This document shows, in pieces, positions 8,623-17,938 of a stretch of 44,262 bases of DNA; position 1 is the first letter of the stretch, and each line of letters begins with the position of its first letter. The translations under genes were made by a program, and so were the position numbers. Source of the stretch: Stomatobaculum sp. (GTDB taxonomy: Bacteria; Bacillota_A; Clostridia; Lachnospirales; Lachnospiraceae); assembly GCA_017449925.1 (NCBI GenBank), contig JAFSYO010000157.1, positions 1 to 44,262 on the forward strand, read 5' to 3'. The notes below the pieces were generated by a model. It ran no database searches. It was given only the letters and a program-made list of their open reading frames with translations, and was not told where the DNA came from.

Positions 8623-10065
8623 TTAGTATCTTCCAATCGGCGGGAGCACGCTGTCCGGCAGGGGGCATTCGTATTTGCCACCGTTCTTTAATAACGTCTC
8701 CACCTTTGCTTTTTCTATTCTTTCAGGATCGTTCATGACGCGGATGCAGGTGAGAGCCATCACCTCCGCCGCCCGAAGCAATCCTTTGTGGCCAATGGAA
8801 GAGCCTGCCTGTCCCGCCATCTGCCAGGTGTGGCCGATGTTGCCCACGCAGGCGCAGGCCACCCGGATCTCCGTCACAGGCACGGCGTAGCTCACATCTC
8901 CCACGTCCGTGGAACCGCCCTTCGGTTTTCCGTTCCGCGGATCATAGGGGAATACTTCGCTGTGCAGCGGTTTCTCCAGGATCTCCTCATAGCGGCCTCT
9001 TCCAAAGGTGTTCCTGATCTCCCGCCGTATATTTTCCAGAGAAAGATCATCGTAGGAATTCAGGAACTGCTTTGCCAGCGCGTAATCTTCTTCCCCCCAC
9101 TCCGGCGCGCCAAGTTCCATAAGGCATTCGGAGGCGGTCTCCGCCAGAACACTGTTCTGGGAGAAGTCCGAGAATGCCATGGTGATCTCGTACTGCATCT
9201 CTGTTTCCGTCATGGTGGCCGCGCCCTCCGCGCACTTCACCACCCTGCGGAACAGTTCTTTTACTTCCGAGACCTTTCTTGCCCGGACCTCGTACTTGAT
9301 CTTCGCGAAGGCCGGGACCACGTTGGGGGCGGACCCGCCGGCGTTGGCATAGGCATAGTGGATCCGCTGTCCGTCCGGGATGTGCTCCCTTAGGTAGTTG
9401 CAGCCCACGTTCATCAGCTCTGCAGCGTCCAGGGCGCTTCTTCCGAACCAAGGAGATCCTCCTGCGTGGGCAGCGATGCCTTTGAAGGAGAAATTCGCTC
9501 CCATAATGGCCGTACTTTCATCCGCAGAAATCTCGTTCAGAGTTGAGGGATGCCAGGTCACTGCGAAATCCACCCCGTCGAACACGCCCGCCCGCGCCAT
9601 GAACTGTTTGGAACCGGCGCCCTCTTCTGCAGGACATCCGAAATAGATCACGGTCCCCTGGAGACTGTTTTCTTTCAGGTACTCCTTCACCGCAACGGCC
9701 GCAGCAGCGGAGGCAGCACCCAGGCAGCAGTGGCCGCAGCCGTGGCCCGGCGCGTTCTCTTTTATCGGCTTATGCTCTGGGATCCCCGGCTCCTGGGAAA
9801 GGCCGTCCAGGGCGTCGAATTCCCCCAGAAGACCGATCACCGGTTTCCCTTCCCCATAGACCGCCCGGAAACAGGTGGGCATTCCGGCGATGTTCTGCTC
9901 TACAGCAAATTCCTCTTTCGAAAGGAATCCGCAGAGTTCCTCCATGGAGCGGAACTCTTCGTAAGACAGCTCCGCATAGCGGCAGATGCTGTCAGAAACG
10001 CGGATCGTTTCCTCACCGATCCGCGCCACTGTTTTCTTTACAAATTCTGTATCTTTTCTGTTCAT
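8623..10065 (-). CDS. M20 family amidohydrolase, AbgB-like
   Basis: A 480-residue zinc-dependent peptidase or amidohydrolase of the M20 family, closest in pattern to AbgB (p-aminobenzoyl-glutamate hydrolase subunit) and related N-acyl amino acid hydrolases. Metal and catalytic residues are visible: GHGCGHC at 107-113, PAEEG at 145-149 with the general-base Glu, and WHP at 171-173. The central dimerisation insert (FKGIAAHAGGSPW) follows. It lies 70 bp behind the ATPase gene of the amino-acid ABC importer on the same strand, so it probably acts on what that transporter brings in. There is no signal peptide, so it is cytosolic. The ribosome binding site is weak and distant (GGAAGAG). The exact substrate is not known. 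Confidence 0.88.
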   Translation of the reverse strand: MNRKDTEFVKKTVARIGEETIRVSDSICRYAELSYEEFRSMEELCGFLSKEEFAVEQNIAGMPTCFRAVYGEGKPVIGLLGEFDALDGLSQEPGIPEHKPIKENAPGHGCGHCCLGAASAAAAVAVKEYLKENSLQGTVIYFGCPAEEGAGSKQFMARAGVFDGVDFAVTWHPSTLNEISADESTAIMGANFSFKGIAAHAGGSPWFGRSALDAAELMNVGCNYLREHIPDGQRIHYAYANAGGSAPNVVPAFAKIKYEVRARKVSEVKELFRRVVKCAEGAATMTETEMQYEITMAFSDFSQNSVLAETASECLMELGAPEWGEEDYALAKQFLNSYDDLSLENIRREIRNTFGRGRYEEILEKPLHSEVFPYDPRNGKPKGGSTDVGDVSYAVPVTEIRVACACVGNIGHTWQMAGQAGSSIGHKGLLRAAEVMALTCIRVMNDPERIEKAKVETLLKNGGKYECPLPDSVLPPIGRY

Positions 10066-10135
10066 AAAAATCCGGTCTCTCTTCCTGTCTTCCCGGTCAC
10101 TTCCGGTCTTTTTCTGTCTTCCGGTTCCCTCTTCG

Positions 10136-10885
10136 TTACAGCACCTTGCTGAGGAAGGAAATGGTCCTCTCGTTCTTCGGATGACTGAACACTTCCTCCG
10201 GCGTTCCTTCCTCTGCGATGATTCCGTCCGCGATGAACAGCACCCGGTCGCTCACCTCCCGGGCAAAGCCCATCTCATGGGTCACGATAAGGGTCGTCAT
10301 GCCGGAATCCGACAGGCTTTTGATCACGTCCAGGACCTCTTTCACCATTTCCGGATCCAGGGCGCTGGTGGGTTCATCGAACAGGATGGCTTCCGGCTCC
10401 ATGGCCAGGGCACGCACGATGGCAAGACGCTGCTTCTGTCCGCCCGAAAGTCTGGTGGGGTATTCAAAGGCTTTGTCTTCCAGTCCCACCCGCTCCAGGA
10501 GCGACAGGGCCTTTGCGTCCGCGTCCGCCTTCGGGACCCTCTTTTCCAGCACCGGCGCCAGAGTGATGTTCTCCATCACCGTAAGATGCGGGAACACATT
10601 GAAATGCTGGAACACCATGCCGATCTTCTGCCGGTACAGGGCGATGTTCTGCTTCTTGTTCATGATGTTCGTGCCGTTGAACCAGATGTTTCCTCTGGTG
10701 GGCTGCTCCAGCAGGTTCAGGCACCGCAGGAAGGTGGACTTTCCGCCGCCGGAGGGGCCAATGATGCTCACTGTCTCACCCCGCTGCACGCTGGTGCTGA
10801 TTCCTTTCAGGACCTCGATGTTCCCGAAACTCTTGTAAAGGTCTTCCACCCGGAGGATCTCCTGGGTCTGCATCTTATCTGTCAT
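10136..10885 (-). CDS. Polar amino-acid ABC importer, ATPase subunit (GlnQ/HisP type)
   Basis: A 249-residue cytoplasmic ATPase that powers the permease encoded just upstream. Walker [10 protein letters not shown], signature LSGGQKQR, Walker [12 protein letters not shown] and the switch His in VTHEMGF are all present, and the length is that of GlnQ/HisP. The start overlaps the end of the permease gene by 11 bases, which implies translational coupling. An internal ATG at 10873 is an alternative start that would add no overlap. Substrate choice is set by the binding protein, not this subunit. Confidence 0.95.
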   Translation of the reverse strand: MTDKMQTQEILRVEDLYKSFGNIEVLKGISTSVQRGETVSIIGPSGGGKSTFLRCLNLLEQPTRGNIWFNGTNIMNKKQNIALYRQKIGMVFQHFNVFPHLTVMENITLAPVLEKRVPKADADAKALSLLERVGLEDKAFEYPTRLSGGQKQRLAIVRALAMEPEAILFDEPTSALDPEMVKEVLDVIKSLSDSGMTTLIVTHEMGFAREVSDRVLFIADGIIAEEGTPEEVFSHPKNERTISFLSKVL

Positions 10886-11540
10886 TGGATTTCAGCCTCC
10901 TCTCCAGGACCGCCATCAGACGGGTAAGAATAAAGGACAGCGCCAGATAGATCATGCCGGAGATCATCAGCGACGGGATCGAAAGGAAGGTGGTGGACTG
11001 CACCGTCTTGTAAGCGGTGGTCAGCTCGTTGACAAAGAAAACGGAAGCCAGGGAGGTCTGTTTGATCTCCGTGATGAACTCATTCACCATGGCGGGCAGG
11101 ATGTTCTTGATGGCCTGAGGCATTACGACCCGAGTCATGGTGTGGGCGGAGGTCATGCCCAGGGAGAGGGCCGCTTCCGTCTGGCCGGCATCCACCGCTT
11201 CGATACCGGAACGGATGATCTCCGCAATGTACGCTGCGGCGTTGAAGATCAGCGCGACGACGATGCATCCGGTGTCAGATAGCTCGATGGGGGATACCTT
11301 CGGAAGGAAGGACCAGAAGAAATAGATCTGAAGCAGCACCGGCGTTCCGCGGATGATCTCCAGATAGACGTTGACGAACCACTCGCCCGGCTTAAAGCGG
11401 GACAGCTTCAGGACCGCCAGCAGGGTGCCCAGCACCGTGCCCAGGGCCACCACGACAATGGATAGCCAGATAGTCCCGATGAGGCCCTGAATGTAGACAA
11501 AAGAGTATTTTGCCCATATTTTCGAGATATTTGTTAACAT
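10875..11540 (-). CDS. Polar amino-acid ABC importer, permease (HisM/GlnP type)
   Basis: A 221-residue inner-membrane permease with about five helices. The conserved cytoplasmic coupling loop [20 protein letters not shown] (about residues 135-155) contacts the ATPase. The N-terminal helix, the [10 protein letters not shown] motif and the total length fit the His/Glu/Gln/Arg permease family. A single permease gene implies a homodimer. It lies between the binding-protein gene (67 bp upstream) and the ATPase gene (overlapping), all on the minus strand. Confidence 0.94.
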   Translation of the reverse strand: MLTNISKIWAKYSFVYIQGLIGTIWLSIVVVALGTVLGTLLAVLKLSRFKPGEWFVNVYLEIIRGTPVLLQIYFFWSFLPKVSPIELSDTGCIVVALIFNAAAYIAEIIRSGIEAVDAGQTEAALSLGMTSAHTMTRVVMPQAIKNILPAMVNEFITEIKQTSLASVFFVNELTTAYKTVQSTTFLSIPSLMISGMIYLALSFILTRLMAVLERRLKSNDR

Positions 11541-11607
11541 TGAACCCCTCCGTCACAAAGGAACCGGGCGGTCCGCTTCCTGCGGGCCGCCCGAAAGACT
11601 GCAGATA

Positions 11608-12609
11608 TCAGACGCCGAGAGATGCTGCATATTCCTCATAAGTGGCAAACCACTCATCGATCTTGCCCTGGGAACGGAGATCCTCGATGCAGCAGTTGAT
11701 GAAGGAGATCAGGGCTGTCTCGCCCTTCTGGGTCCCGATCCTGGTTCCGTCAAGCTCCTTCGGGAAATCAAAGCGGAATTCTTCCACGATGTACAGTCCC
11801 GGGTTCGCTTCGGCGTACAGAGAAGCGGATTCCACGGAAACGACAGCCGCGTCCGCCTTGCCTTCCTGGACAGTCAGGTACGCGTCGTTGGAGGAGGAGG
11901 TGCGCTTCACTTCTTTACAGGCAGCCTCGTCCACCTGCGCCTTGGAAAGAGCCTCCTGCAGGGAACCGCTCTGGTAGACGATGGTCTTGCCGGCAAGATC
12001 AGCCGGGCTCTTGATCACGTCCTTATCCTTTTCCTGGATCAGCAGGCTGTAGCCCTTGGTATCATTCGTGAAATAATAGCCCTCGGAGAGCTCCATGGCC
12101 TCAGCTCTTTCCGGCGTGTATGCAAGTCCGGAAATGGCGATGTCATACTTTCCGTCCGGGACACTGGAAAGCACCGCGGAGAACTCCAGCGGAACCACTT
12201 GCAGCTGGACGCCGAGCTTGTCCGCGATGAACTTCGCGATCTCAATGTCCGCGCCGACGTACTGCTCGTCGCCCTGCTTGGAGGAATCGATGAACTCATA
12301 GGGCGCAAAGTAGGGCTCTGTCGCCATCGTGAGAACACCCTTGTCAATGATCTTCTTCATGCGGCCTTCCGGAACGATACCGTAGTACTGCTGATCTCCG
12401 GCCTCTTCCTTTTTCTCCTCCGCCTTTGTTTCAGCTTCAGCAGCTTTGGTCTCCGCAGCGGCTGCTGCAGTCGTCTCCGCGGGAGCAGCTGTTGTCGCCG
12501 CAGGCGCCGCGGTAGTTGCAGCCGAAGAACCTCCGCATCCGGTCAGTGCGGTCATGCAGGCAAACACGGCTGCGATCCCTGCTGCTGTGATCTTGCTCAT
12601 TTTCATCAT
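11608..12609 (-). CDS. Amino-acid ABC importer, substrate-binding lipoprotein
   Basis: A 333-residue extracellular solute-binding protein (family 3). An N-terminal signal ends in the lipobox ALTGC, so the protein is lipid-anchored through that Cys. A low-complexity Ala/Thr/Glu/Lys linker of about 45 residues follows, then the two-lobed binding domain with YFAPYEFID, DIAISGLAYTPERAEAMELS and GSLQEALSK. The start at 12609 is chosen because AGGAGGT lies eight bases upstream; a longer frame to 12645 has no such site. It is the first gene of the importer operon, with a promoter at 12670-12698. The ligand is probably a polar or basic amino acid and cannot be fixed by eye. Confidence 0.93.
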   Translation of the reverse strand: MMKMSKITAAGIAAVFACMTALTGCGGSSAATTAAPAATTAAPAETTAAAAAETKAAEAETKAEEKKEEAGDQQYYGIVPEGRMKKIIDKGVLTMATEPYFAPYEFIDSSKQGDEQYVGADIEIAKFIADKLGVQLQVVPLEFSAVLSSVPDGKYDIAISGLAYTPERAEAMELSEGYYFTNDTKGYSLLIQEKDKDVIKSPADLAGKTIVYQSGSLQEALSKAQVDEAACKEVKRTSSSNDAYLTVQEGKADAAVVSVESASLYAEANPGLYIVEEFRFDFPKELDGTRIGTQKGETALISFINCCIEDLRSQGKIDEWFATYEEYAASLGV

Positions 12610-12669
12610 AAACGGTACCTCCTGCCGCCTTTCTCCAGCGGCCATGAATTTAGGATATGAAACATAGTT

Positions 12670-12707
12670 ATCCTACTATTATTTTCAGAACATTTCAATA
12701 CTCTGAA
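12670..12707 (-). promoter_or_regulatory. Probable promoter of the amino-acid importer operon with a flanking inverted repeat
   Basis: On the minus strand a -35 TTGAAA (12698-12693) and a -10 TAGGAT (12675-12670) are spaced 17 bp apart, about 60 bp before the binding-protein start. An inverted repeat TTCAGA-N12-TCTGAA at 12684-12707 spans the -35 box and could be an operator. Confidence 0.5.
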
Positions 12708-12776
12708 GTGATAAATCTCTGATCCGGCGCCGCGTTATCCCGTTAAAGCAAAGAATATACTTTCTGAGTAAGTAAA

Positions 12777-12808
12777 ATGAGCAGAAAAACCTTGGTTTTT
12801 CTGCTCAT
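12777..12808 (-). terminator. Rho-independent terminator after the two small unknown genes
   Basis: A perfect 15-bp inverted repeat (ATGAGCAGAAAAACC and its complement, two-base centre) is followed on the minus strand by TTTTACTT. It separates the small-gene pair from the amino-acid importer promoter. Confidence 0.75.
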
Positions 12809-12858
12809 GAGAGATACGGGATTATATAATCCGGCAGCATCAAATAAGCCGGATCTGT

Positions 12859-13185
12859 TTATACCAGCTTCAGGGGCTCGGCGCCTTCACACCGGGAATC
12901 CAGCCATTCCACGGCGTCCTCCAGTCCTTCTTCGGTGTAGGGAAAGTCCTTGTATTCTTTTTTCTCCTCTTCCGTTTCCGAAAAGGCAAAGGGACCTTCC
13001 CAGATCCAGGCCCGGAGGGAGCGTTCGCCCCTCTTTTCCGGCGGCACGTAATGGACGTTTTCCAGCGGCTCCATGGCCAGCCGGTAGCACTTTGAACGGA
13101 AGCTTCCTGTAAAGGCTTCCCCGTACTCATAGTGCTCCAGGCTGTAAAAACGTTCTCTTTCCAAGACCCTCAAATCTTTCTTCAA
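12859..13185 (-). CDS. Small unknown protein, 108 residues
   Basis: I do not recognise this protein. It starts with TTG, preceded by GGAGG at seven bases spacing, and ends before a strong terminator. It is soluble, aromatic and charge-rich, with EERFYSLEHYEYGEAFTGSF-like content early, Arg/Trp in the middle and an acidic segment (residues about 70-85) before the end. It lies 44 bp after the acidic 219-residue gene on the same strand, so the two are probably co-transcribed. The good ribosome binding site and clean operon position support it as a real gene despite the rare start codon. Confidence 0.65.
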   Translation of the reverse strand: MKKDLRVLERERFYSLEHYEYGEAFTGSFRSKCYRLAMEPLENVHYVPPEKRGERSLRAWIWEGPFAFSETEEEKKEYKDFPYTEEGLEDAVEWLDSRCEGAEPLKLV

Positions 13186-13229
13186 ACTCTATCCTCCAGT
13201 AAGTCGTTCTTCAGTCAGGTATTGTTCCG

Positions 13230-13889
13230 TCAATCGTCTTCCGGATCTTCTTCATCCATATCTTCCTCGTCCCCGTTTTCCTCCTGGGGCACGATATAGT
13301 CGTAGGAATGGCACTCCGGGATCTCTGTTACCTTCAGAAGATCCATGAGGTCCTCGGGCTCTGCGCCGGCGCAGAAAAAGATGTCCGCGATGGTAACTTC
13401 CCGGAAATCTTCGCTGTCCGCGCCTTCCGGCACTTCGTCGTATACTTCCCCGTTTTCATCCGCGTAGGCGTCATAGACCTCCAGCAGGGGGATCTCTTCG
13501 ATCTCACGGCAGCCGCTGGCGACCAGCTTCCTGCAGGTCATCGGCTCCAGATCACATTCGATGTGGACAGCCGCTCCAGGGTTCATTTCAGAGCAGTAGG
13601 CCACATCGATCTCAAATTCCGAATTCAAGTACATGGCAAATTTGGCGATGATCACCTCCCGCACTTCCGCATCGGAAAGACTTCTTCCCACTTCGTCCTC
13701 GATCTCCTCCAGACCGAAATCGTACCAGACATCCTCAAAATACAGGTCCGCTGCATCCACCTCCGCGTCCTTGAACAGACCGTAGGGGATCAGCTTGGAG
13801 ACCATTCCGTCGATATCCATTATCCCGTCTTCACGAAGTTCCTCGATCAGTGCCGCAGTCTCAGGTGTAACATCAAACTTTACTTCCAT
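13230..13889 (-). CDS. Highly acidic unknown protein, 219 residues
   Basis: Not recognised. It is a soluble protein with no membrane segment or signal, rich in Asp and Glu throughout and ending in a tail of almost pure Asp/Glu over the last 17 residues. The ATG follows AAAGGAAG. It is divergent from the nuclease/helicase gene across a 133-bp region that contains a (TA)8 tract, and is followed by the 108-residue gene. The charge pattern recalls nucleic-acid mimic or chaperone-like proteins, but that is only an analogy; no domain could be assigned. Confidence 0.75.
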   Translation of the reverse strand: MEVKFDVTPETAALIEELREDGIMDIDGMVSKLIPYGLFKDAEVDAADLYFEDVWYDFGLEEIEDEVGRSLSDAEVREVIIAKFAMYLNSEFEIDVAYCSEMNPGAAVHIECDLEPMTCRKLVASGCREIEEIPLLEVYDAYADENGEVYDEVPEGADSEDFREVTIADIFFCAGAEPEDLMDLLKVTEIPECHSYDYIVPQEENGDEEDMDEEDPEDD

Positions 13890-13946
13890 GTCTTCCTTTC
13901 CGGCGGAACGCAGGATTACCCGGGCCGCCGTAATTTATGATAAAAT

Positions 13947-13962
13947 TATATATATATATATA
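13947..13962. repeat. (TA)8 tract in a divergent promoter region
   Basis: Eight TA units lie in the 133-bp region between the acidic gene and the helicase gene. Such a tract is easily melted and can change length by slippage, so it may affect promoter spacing for either gene. The nearby TATGATAAAAT could serve as a -10 region. Confidence 0.7.
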
Positions 13963-14022
13963 GTATACTACAAATCGTCCAATCTGTTCAGCAACCCGCC
14001 GGATTATCCCAGGAGGAATCCT

Positions 14023-15489
14023 ATGCGCGCCGTCAATCTTTATTTTTTGTCCGGTATTTCCAATGAGCGCCTCTTTTCCGACTATGAAAACATCCTGTCC
14101 GGCAGGAACGGTGTCACCCGGATCCGCCGGGCAGACCAGACTGCGCTGCGCTCTCTCCTGAAAGCGCTGAAAAAGAGCGGCCTGGAGGACCTGTCCCTGT
14201 ATGAAGGTTTTTTCTTCTCCTTCGTCATCGACCACATCGGGAAAGAATTCGATCTCCTGAAGGTCCGTTCCGACAGGAGCGCCGTACTGAACATCGAATT
14301 GAAAAGCCAGGAGATCGAGCCTGATCGGATCGAAAAGCAGCTGCTGCAGAACAGATACTACCTGAACACTATCTCGTCAACGATCTGTTCTTTCACCTAC
14401 GTTTCTTCCGACCGGCAGTTCTATACACTGGACCAGGAAGACAAGCTTGTGAAATGCAAGGCAGGGGATCTGATCGACGTCATGAAGACCTTCTCCTCCT
14501 TTGAGCCGGAGGACCTGTCCAGTTACTTCCATGCCTCCGACTTTATCATCTCCCCCGTCTCGGCGCCGGAGCGCTTCCTGAACCACCAGTATTTCCTGAC
14601 GAACCAGCAGCTGTTCTACCGGAAGGAACTGCTGGGCGCTATAGGGGCCAAAAAAGAAGAGGCGTTGTTCCTCGGTATCACAGGGGAACCAGGCACCGGA
14701 AAAACGCTGCTTCTTTACGATATGGCGAAGACCCTGGGGGAAACGCACAAGGTCCTGCTGATCCACGGGGCGGCTCTTTCCCCGGGACACCTCGTTCTGA
14801 AGGACGCGATTCCTTCCGTCACACTTCTTTCCATCCGTGACGTGACTGCCGAACTCCTGGAGGAAAACAGCTTTGACATCATAATGGCGGACGAATCCCA
14901 GCGTCTGTACCAGGTGGGTTTCGACCTGATCGTGTCTCATACTCTGCAGCACAGCATCAGCTGCATCTTTGTCTATGACCCTTCCCAGGTCCTTTCCCTT
15001 CCCGAGAAGGAACGGGATATTTCCTCTCAGATCGAACTTCTTTGCGGGAAAAGCGTCTGTTCCCTTTCTTCAAAGCTCCGGACCAATCCGGAGGCAGCTG
15101 CCTTTGTGAACAATCTTTTCAACTTGAAATGCAGAACGGGTAAATACCGCTACGAGAACATCACCCTGTTAAGGGCCTCCTCCCCGGAAGAAGAACAGCG
15201 CCTTCTGGAGTACGTCACCAAAAAGGGCTATGTCTTCTGCGGCATGGGGAATATCAGGGATCTTATCGGCCAGGAATTTGACAAGGTCGTAGTCACGCTG
15301 GACAGCGGCTTTTTCTATGACAGCGCCGGTCTTCTCTCCTCCGTGCCCGTGAAGGACAGCTCCTGGCTGCCGGACCGCGTCCTGTTCCAGAACGTGTCCC
15401 GCTGCAGGGAGGACCTCTGCCTGATCGTCACGCAGAATGACCGCATTTTCAAAAAAATATGCGGCATCCTGCTGCCGCCCGGAAAATGA
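14023..15489 (+). CDS. Nuclease-like plus P-loop helicase-type ATPase (DUF2075-like)
   Basis: A 488-residue protein in two parts. Residues about 60-130 resemble a PD-(D/E)XK nuclease core, with Asp77, then a hydrophobic strand ending Glu92-Leu-Lys94. Residues 217 onward form a superfamily 1-type ATPase: Walker A GEPGTGKT (221-228), a Walker B-like MADESQR (288-294), and late motifs FDKVVVTLDSGF and NVSRCREDLCLIVTQN, which match the C-terminal part of DUF2075/Schlafen-type ATPases. The start at 14023 follows AGGAGG; longer frames to 13795 run into the divergent gene. Nuclease-helicase fusions of this kind are often found in DNA repair or phage defence. There are no classic defence neighbours, so the role is open. 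Confidence 0.82.
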   Translation: MRAVNLYFLSGISNERLFSDYENILSGRNGVTRIRRADQTALRSLLKALKKSGLEDLSLYEGFFFSFVIDHIGKEFDLLKVRSDRSAVLNIELKSQEIEPDRIEKQLLQNRYYLNTISSTICSFTYVSSDRQFYTLDQEDKLVKCKAGDLIDVMKTFSSFEPEDLSSYFHASDFIISPVSAPERFLNHQYFLTNQQLFYRKELLGAIGAKKEEALFLGITGEPGTGKTLLLYDMAKTLGETHKVLLIHGAALSPGHLVLKDAIPSVTLLSIRDVTAELLEENSFDIIMADESQRLYQVGFDLIVSHTLQHSISCIFVYDPSQVLSLPEKERDISSQIELLCGKSVCSLSSKLRTNPEAAAFVNNLFNLKCRTGKYRYENITLLRASSPEEEQRLLEYVTKKGYVFCGMGNIRDLIGQEFDKVVVTLDSGFFYDSAGLLSSVPVKDSSWLPDRVLFQNVSRCREDLCLIVTQNDRIFKKICGILLPPGK

Positions 15490-15524
15490 GCGCAGCAGAA
15501 CGCCGCTGATATGATCCTGTCTAT

Positions 15525-16715
15525 TTACTTTCTGTCCGTCACAAAGTGGATGTACTCAAATACCGCCTCTTCTGTGGGAAGCTGTGCCGTGTACATGTAC
15601 TCGCCCATCTGGGGCCAGTTCATTTCCGGCATGGCTTCCTGCATCTTGATGCAGCTGCCGTATTTCTCCATGATCTCATCGTGGGAGTGTACGTACTCGT
15701 ATTTGCTCCGGCGGCTGGCGTAAGCGCAGAACTGCTCCTGCTCCGCCTTCGGGAATCTCCGCTCGTTGAAAGCCACCATATCGGCCCAGATCTGATAAAC
15801 ATCCGTGGAGTGGCCGAAGTTGATCATGTCCGGGGTGTAGCCGCCGGCCGGGCGCATGTTCACTTCCAGTGCCACGAAATCTCCCTTCCGTCCCAGGCCC
15901 TTACGCCCCTTGGAAAGGCAGAAGAACTCCAGATGGACGAACCTGCTGCGGACGCCGAAGGCCTTCACGGTCTTCCGGCCCATAGCCTTCAGCTTTTCGG
16001 GGACCTCTGCGCAGGTGTAATAGGACAGATCCAGGTCTTTCAGCACAATATCCATAATGGACGGCGGGAAGTGAGTCATGTTCTCGAACAGCGGGTCTCC
16101 GTTGGCATCGATGATGGCGTCGTAGGAGCAGATATCTCCCTCGATGAACTCTTCCATGACATAGGGGACGCCGGGAAGTTCATTGAAGAAACGGTCCAGG
16201 TCCGCCTTTTTCGAAAGCTTCCATGTGTCGTTGGCGCCCACGCCGGTGTCCGGCTTCACAATAACAGGGTAGCCCACTTCTTCCAGGAACGCTTCCGCGG
16301 CTTCCTTCGTGGTGACCCGGGACTGGCGCGCTGTGGGGATCCCGTTGTCCTGATAGATCTTCTTCATCAGGGATTTTTTCTTGATAAAGTCGATCTGGTC
16401 CGACCTGACGCCGGTGGTAATATTGAAATCCGTGCGGAGCTTCGCGTCCTGCTCCAGCCAGAATTCGTTGTTGGACTCCACCCAGTCGATCCTTCCGTAC
16501 TTGAAGCAGAAAAATCCGACGGCGCGGTACATCTGGTCGTAATCCATCATGCTGCTGACCTTATAGTACTCTGTCAGGCAGGCCTTCAGCGGCTCTTCCA
16601 GATCATCGTAGGGCGCGTCTCCGATTCCCAGAACATTGACCCCGTTCTTTTTCAGGCGGTCACAGAAGTTCCAGTAGGTATGCGGAAAATTCGGCGAAAT
16701 GAAAATAAAGTTCAT
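15525..16715 (-). CDS. ATP-grasp family ligase, substrate unknown
   Basis: A 396-residue ATP-grasp protein of the carbamoyl-phosphate-synthase/carboxylase-like type. An N-terminal Rossmann-like segment (FIFISPNFPHTYWNF) is followed by the ATP-grasp core: the PVIVKPDTGVGA loop, the MEEFIEGD hinge that contacts adenine, and the Mg-binding region ALEVNMRPAGGYTPD. The family joins a carboxylate to an amine or other nucleophile through an acyl phosphate. The ATG at 16715 is preceded by GGGGGAG; a longer frame to 16748 lacks a site. It stands alone, convergent with the nuclease/helicase gene and divergent from the sensor kinase, so its substrate cannot be deduced. Confidence 0.85.
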   Translation of the reverse strand: MNFIFISPNFPHTYWNFCDRLKKNGVNVLGIGDAPYDDLEEPLKACLTEYYKVSSMMDYDQMYRAVGFFCFKYGRIDWVESNNEFWLEQDAKLRTDFNITTGVRSDQIDFIKKKSLMKKIYQDNGIPTARQSRVTTKEAAEAFLEEVGYPVIVKPDTGVGANDTWKLSKKADLDRFFNELPGVPYVMEEFIEGDICSYDAIIDANGDPLFENMTHFPPSIMDIVLKDLDLSYYTCAEVPEKLKAMGRKTVKAFGVRSRFVHLEFFCLSKGRKGLGRKGDFVALEVNMRPAGGYTPDMINFGHSTDVYQIWADMVAFNERRFPKAEQEQFCAYASRRSKYEYVHSHDEIMEKYGSCIKMQEAMPEMNWPQMGEYMYTAQLPTEEAVFEYIHFVTDRK

Positions 16716-16855
16716 AGGCTCCCCCTTATTTATGGTTTCTTCTAACAATTTGAAATACCATTCCTGAAGCCTTCCGTCAAGCGCATGTATTAAAAATACG
16801 CAAATTTTTACCTCCGCTGTTCCGTAATCCGGAAAAAACGGATATCATATTTTCT

Positions 16856-17938
16856 ATGAAAACATTTTTCGTCAATTTCTTTAATAAGCGGACCTGGGCG
16901 GCCGACCTGCTGGTCACGGTCGCGATCATGTTCGCAGCGTCAACAGTCTGTCTTCTGTTTGGGCGGATCGCCGAGACAGATACGCATGTTCCCCTGATCT
17001 TCGTCGTCGCGGTGCTGTGCGTGTCCCGCTTTACCCACGGGTATCTGTACGGCATCGTGTCTTCCGTTGCGGCGGTGATCGGCGTGAACTACGCATTCAC
17101 CTTCCCGTATTTTAAACTGGATTTCTCAATGACCGGTTACCCCCTGACCTTTTTAGTCATGCTGACCGTGGCGATCATCGTCAGCGCCCTGACTTCCCGG
17201 GTCAAGGCCACCGAGCAGATACGTCTGGATATGGAGCGGGAAAAGATGCGCAGCAACCTGCTGCGTTCCATCTCCCATGACATCCGCACGCCGCTGACCT
17301 CCATCGCCGGATCCGCCGCTGCTGTTCTGGAAAACGAGGAGCAGCTCAGCGCAAACGAAAAAAGAGCCCTGATCAGTGATATCCGCAGCGAGGCGGAATG
17401 GCTGAACCAGATCGTGGAAAACATTCTTTCCATCACCCGCTTCAGCGGCTCGGCCGCGCAGCTGAATATGACACCGGAGCTCCCGGAGGAGATCGTGGAA
17501 GATGCCGTCAAGAATTTCAGGAAGCGTCACCCGGAAGTCCGCGTTTCCATTCAGCTTCCCGAGGAACCGATACTGGTGCCTATGGATCCGATTCTGATTG
17601 AACAGGTCTTCGTGAATATTCTTGAAAACGCTGTGATCCACGGAGAGAACACAGACAGAGTCGCTATCTCCGTGAAACAGGACAATGGATATGCTGTCTT
17701 CACCATTACAGACAACGGATGCGGTATCCCAGAGGATATCCTTCCCCACCTGTTCGACGGCACCCTTCCGCTGAATAAGAAAAAATCAGACAGCGGCCGC
17801 AGCATGCGGATCGGTCTTTCTGTGTGCAAGGCGATTATCGATGCCCATAATGGGAAAATGTCAGCCGTAAACAGGCCGGAAGGCGGCGCCTCTTTCTGTT
17901 TCGCGCTGCCCCTGGAGGAAATCAAAGATGGAGATTAA
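16856..17938 (+). CDS. Short KdpD-like sensor histidine kinase
   Basis: A 360-residue membrane kinase. Residues about 10-110 form a DUF4118-type block of four membrane helices, as in the middle of KdpD. The kinase core follows: the H-box SISHDIRTPLTS with His141, the N-box NILENAVIHGEN, and the G1 box ITDNGCGIPEDIL. It lacks the large N-terminal KdpD sensor and universal-stress domains, which cuts it to well under half of KdpD length. The stop overlaps the response regulator start by 11 bases. No kdpFABC potassium pump lies in the window, so the regulated target is unknown. The ribosome binding site is weak. Confidence 0.9.
   Translation: MKTFFVNFFNKRTWAADLLVTVAIMFAASTVCLLFGRIAETDTHVPLIFVVAVLCVSRFTHGYLYGIVSSVAAVIGVNYAFTFPYFKLDFSMTGYPLTFLVMLTVAIIVSALTSRVKATEQIRLDMEREKMRSNLLRSISHDIRTPLTSIAGSAAAVLENEEQLSANEKRALISDIRSEAEWLNQIVENILSITRFSGSAAQLNMTPELPEEIVEDAVKNFRKRHPEVRVSIQLPEEPILVPMDPILIEQVFVNILENAVIHGENTDRVAISVKQDNGYAVFTITDNGCGIPEDILPHLFDGTLPLNKKKSDSGRSMRIGLSVCKAIIDAHNGKMSAVNRPEGGASFCFALPLEEIKDGD

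Noticed and set aside
8478..8681. Minus-strand frame of 67 residues in the repeat-bearing gap
   Set aside because: It overlaps the start of the amidohydrolase 3' end in another frame and lacks a ribosome binding site. Part of it simply translates the TGACATAYG repeats.
13947..13962. (TA)8 tract as a possible CRISPR or phase-variation locus
   Set aside because: There are no spaced repeats, so it is not CRISPR. A phase-variation role would need length comparison among isolates, so it is kept only as a simple repeat.
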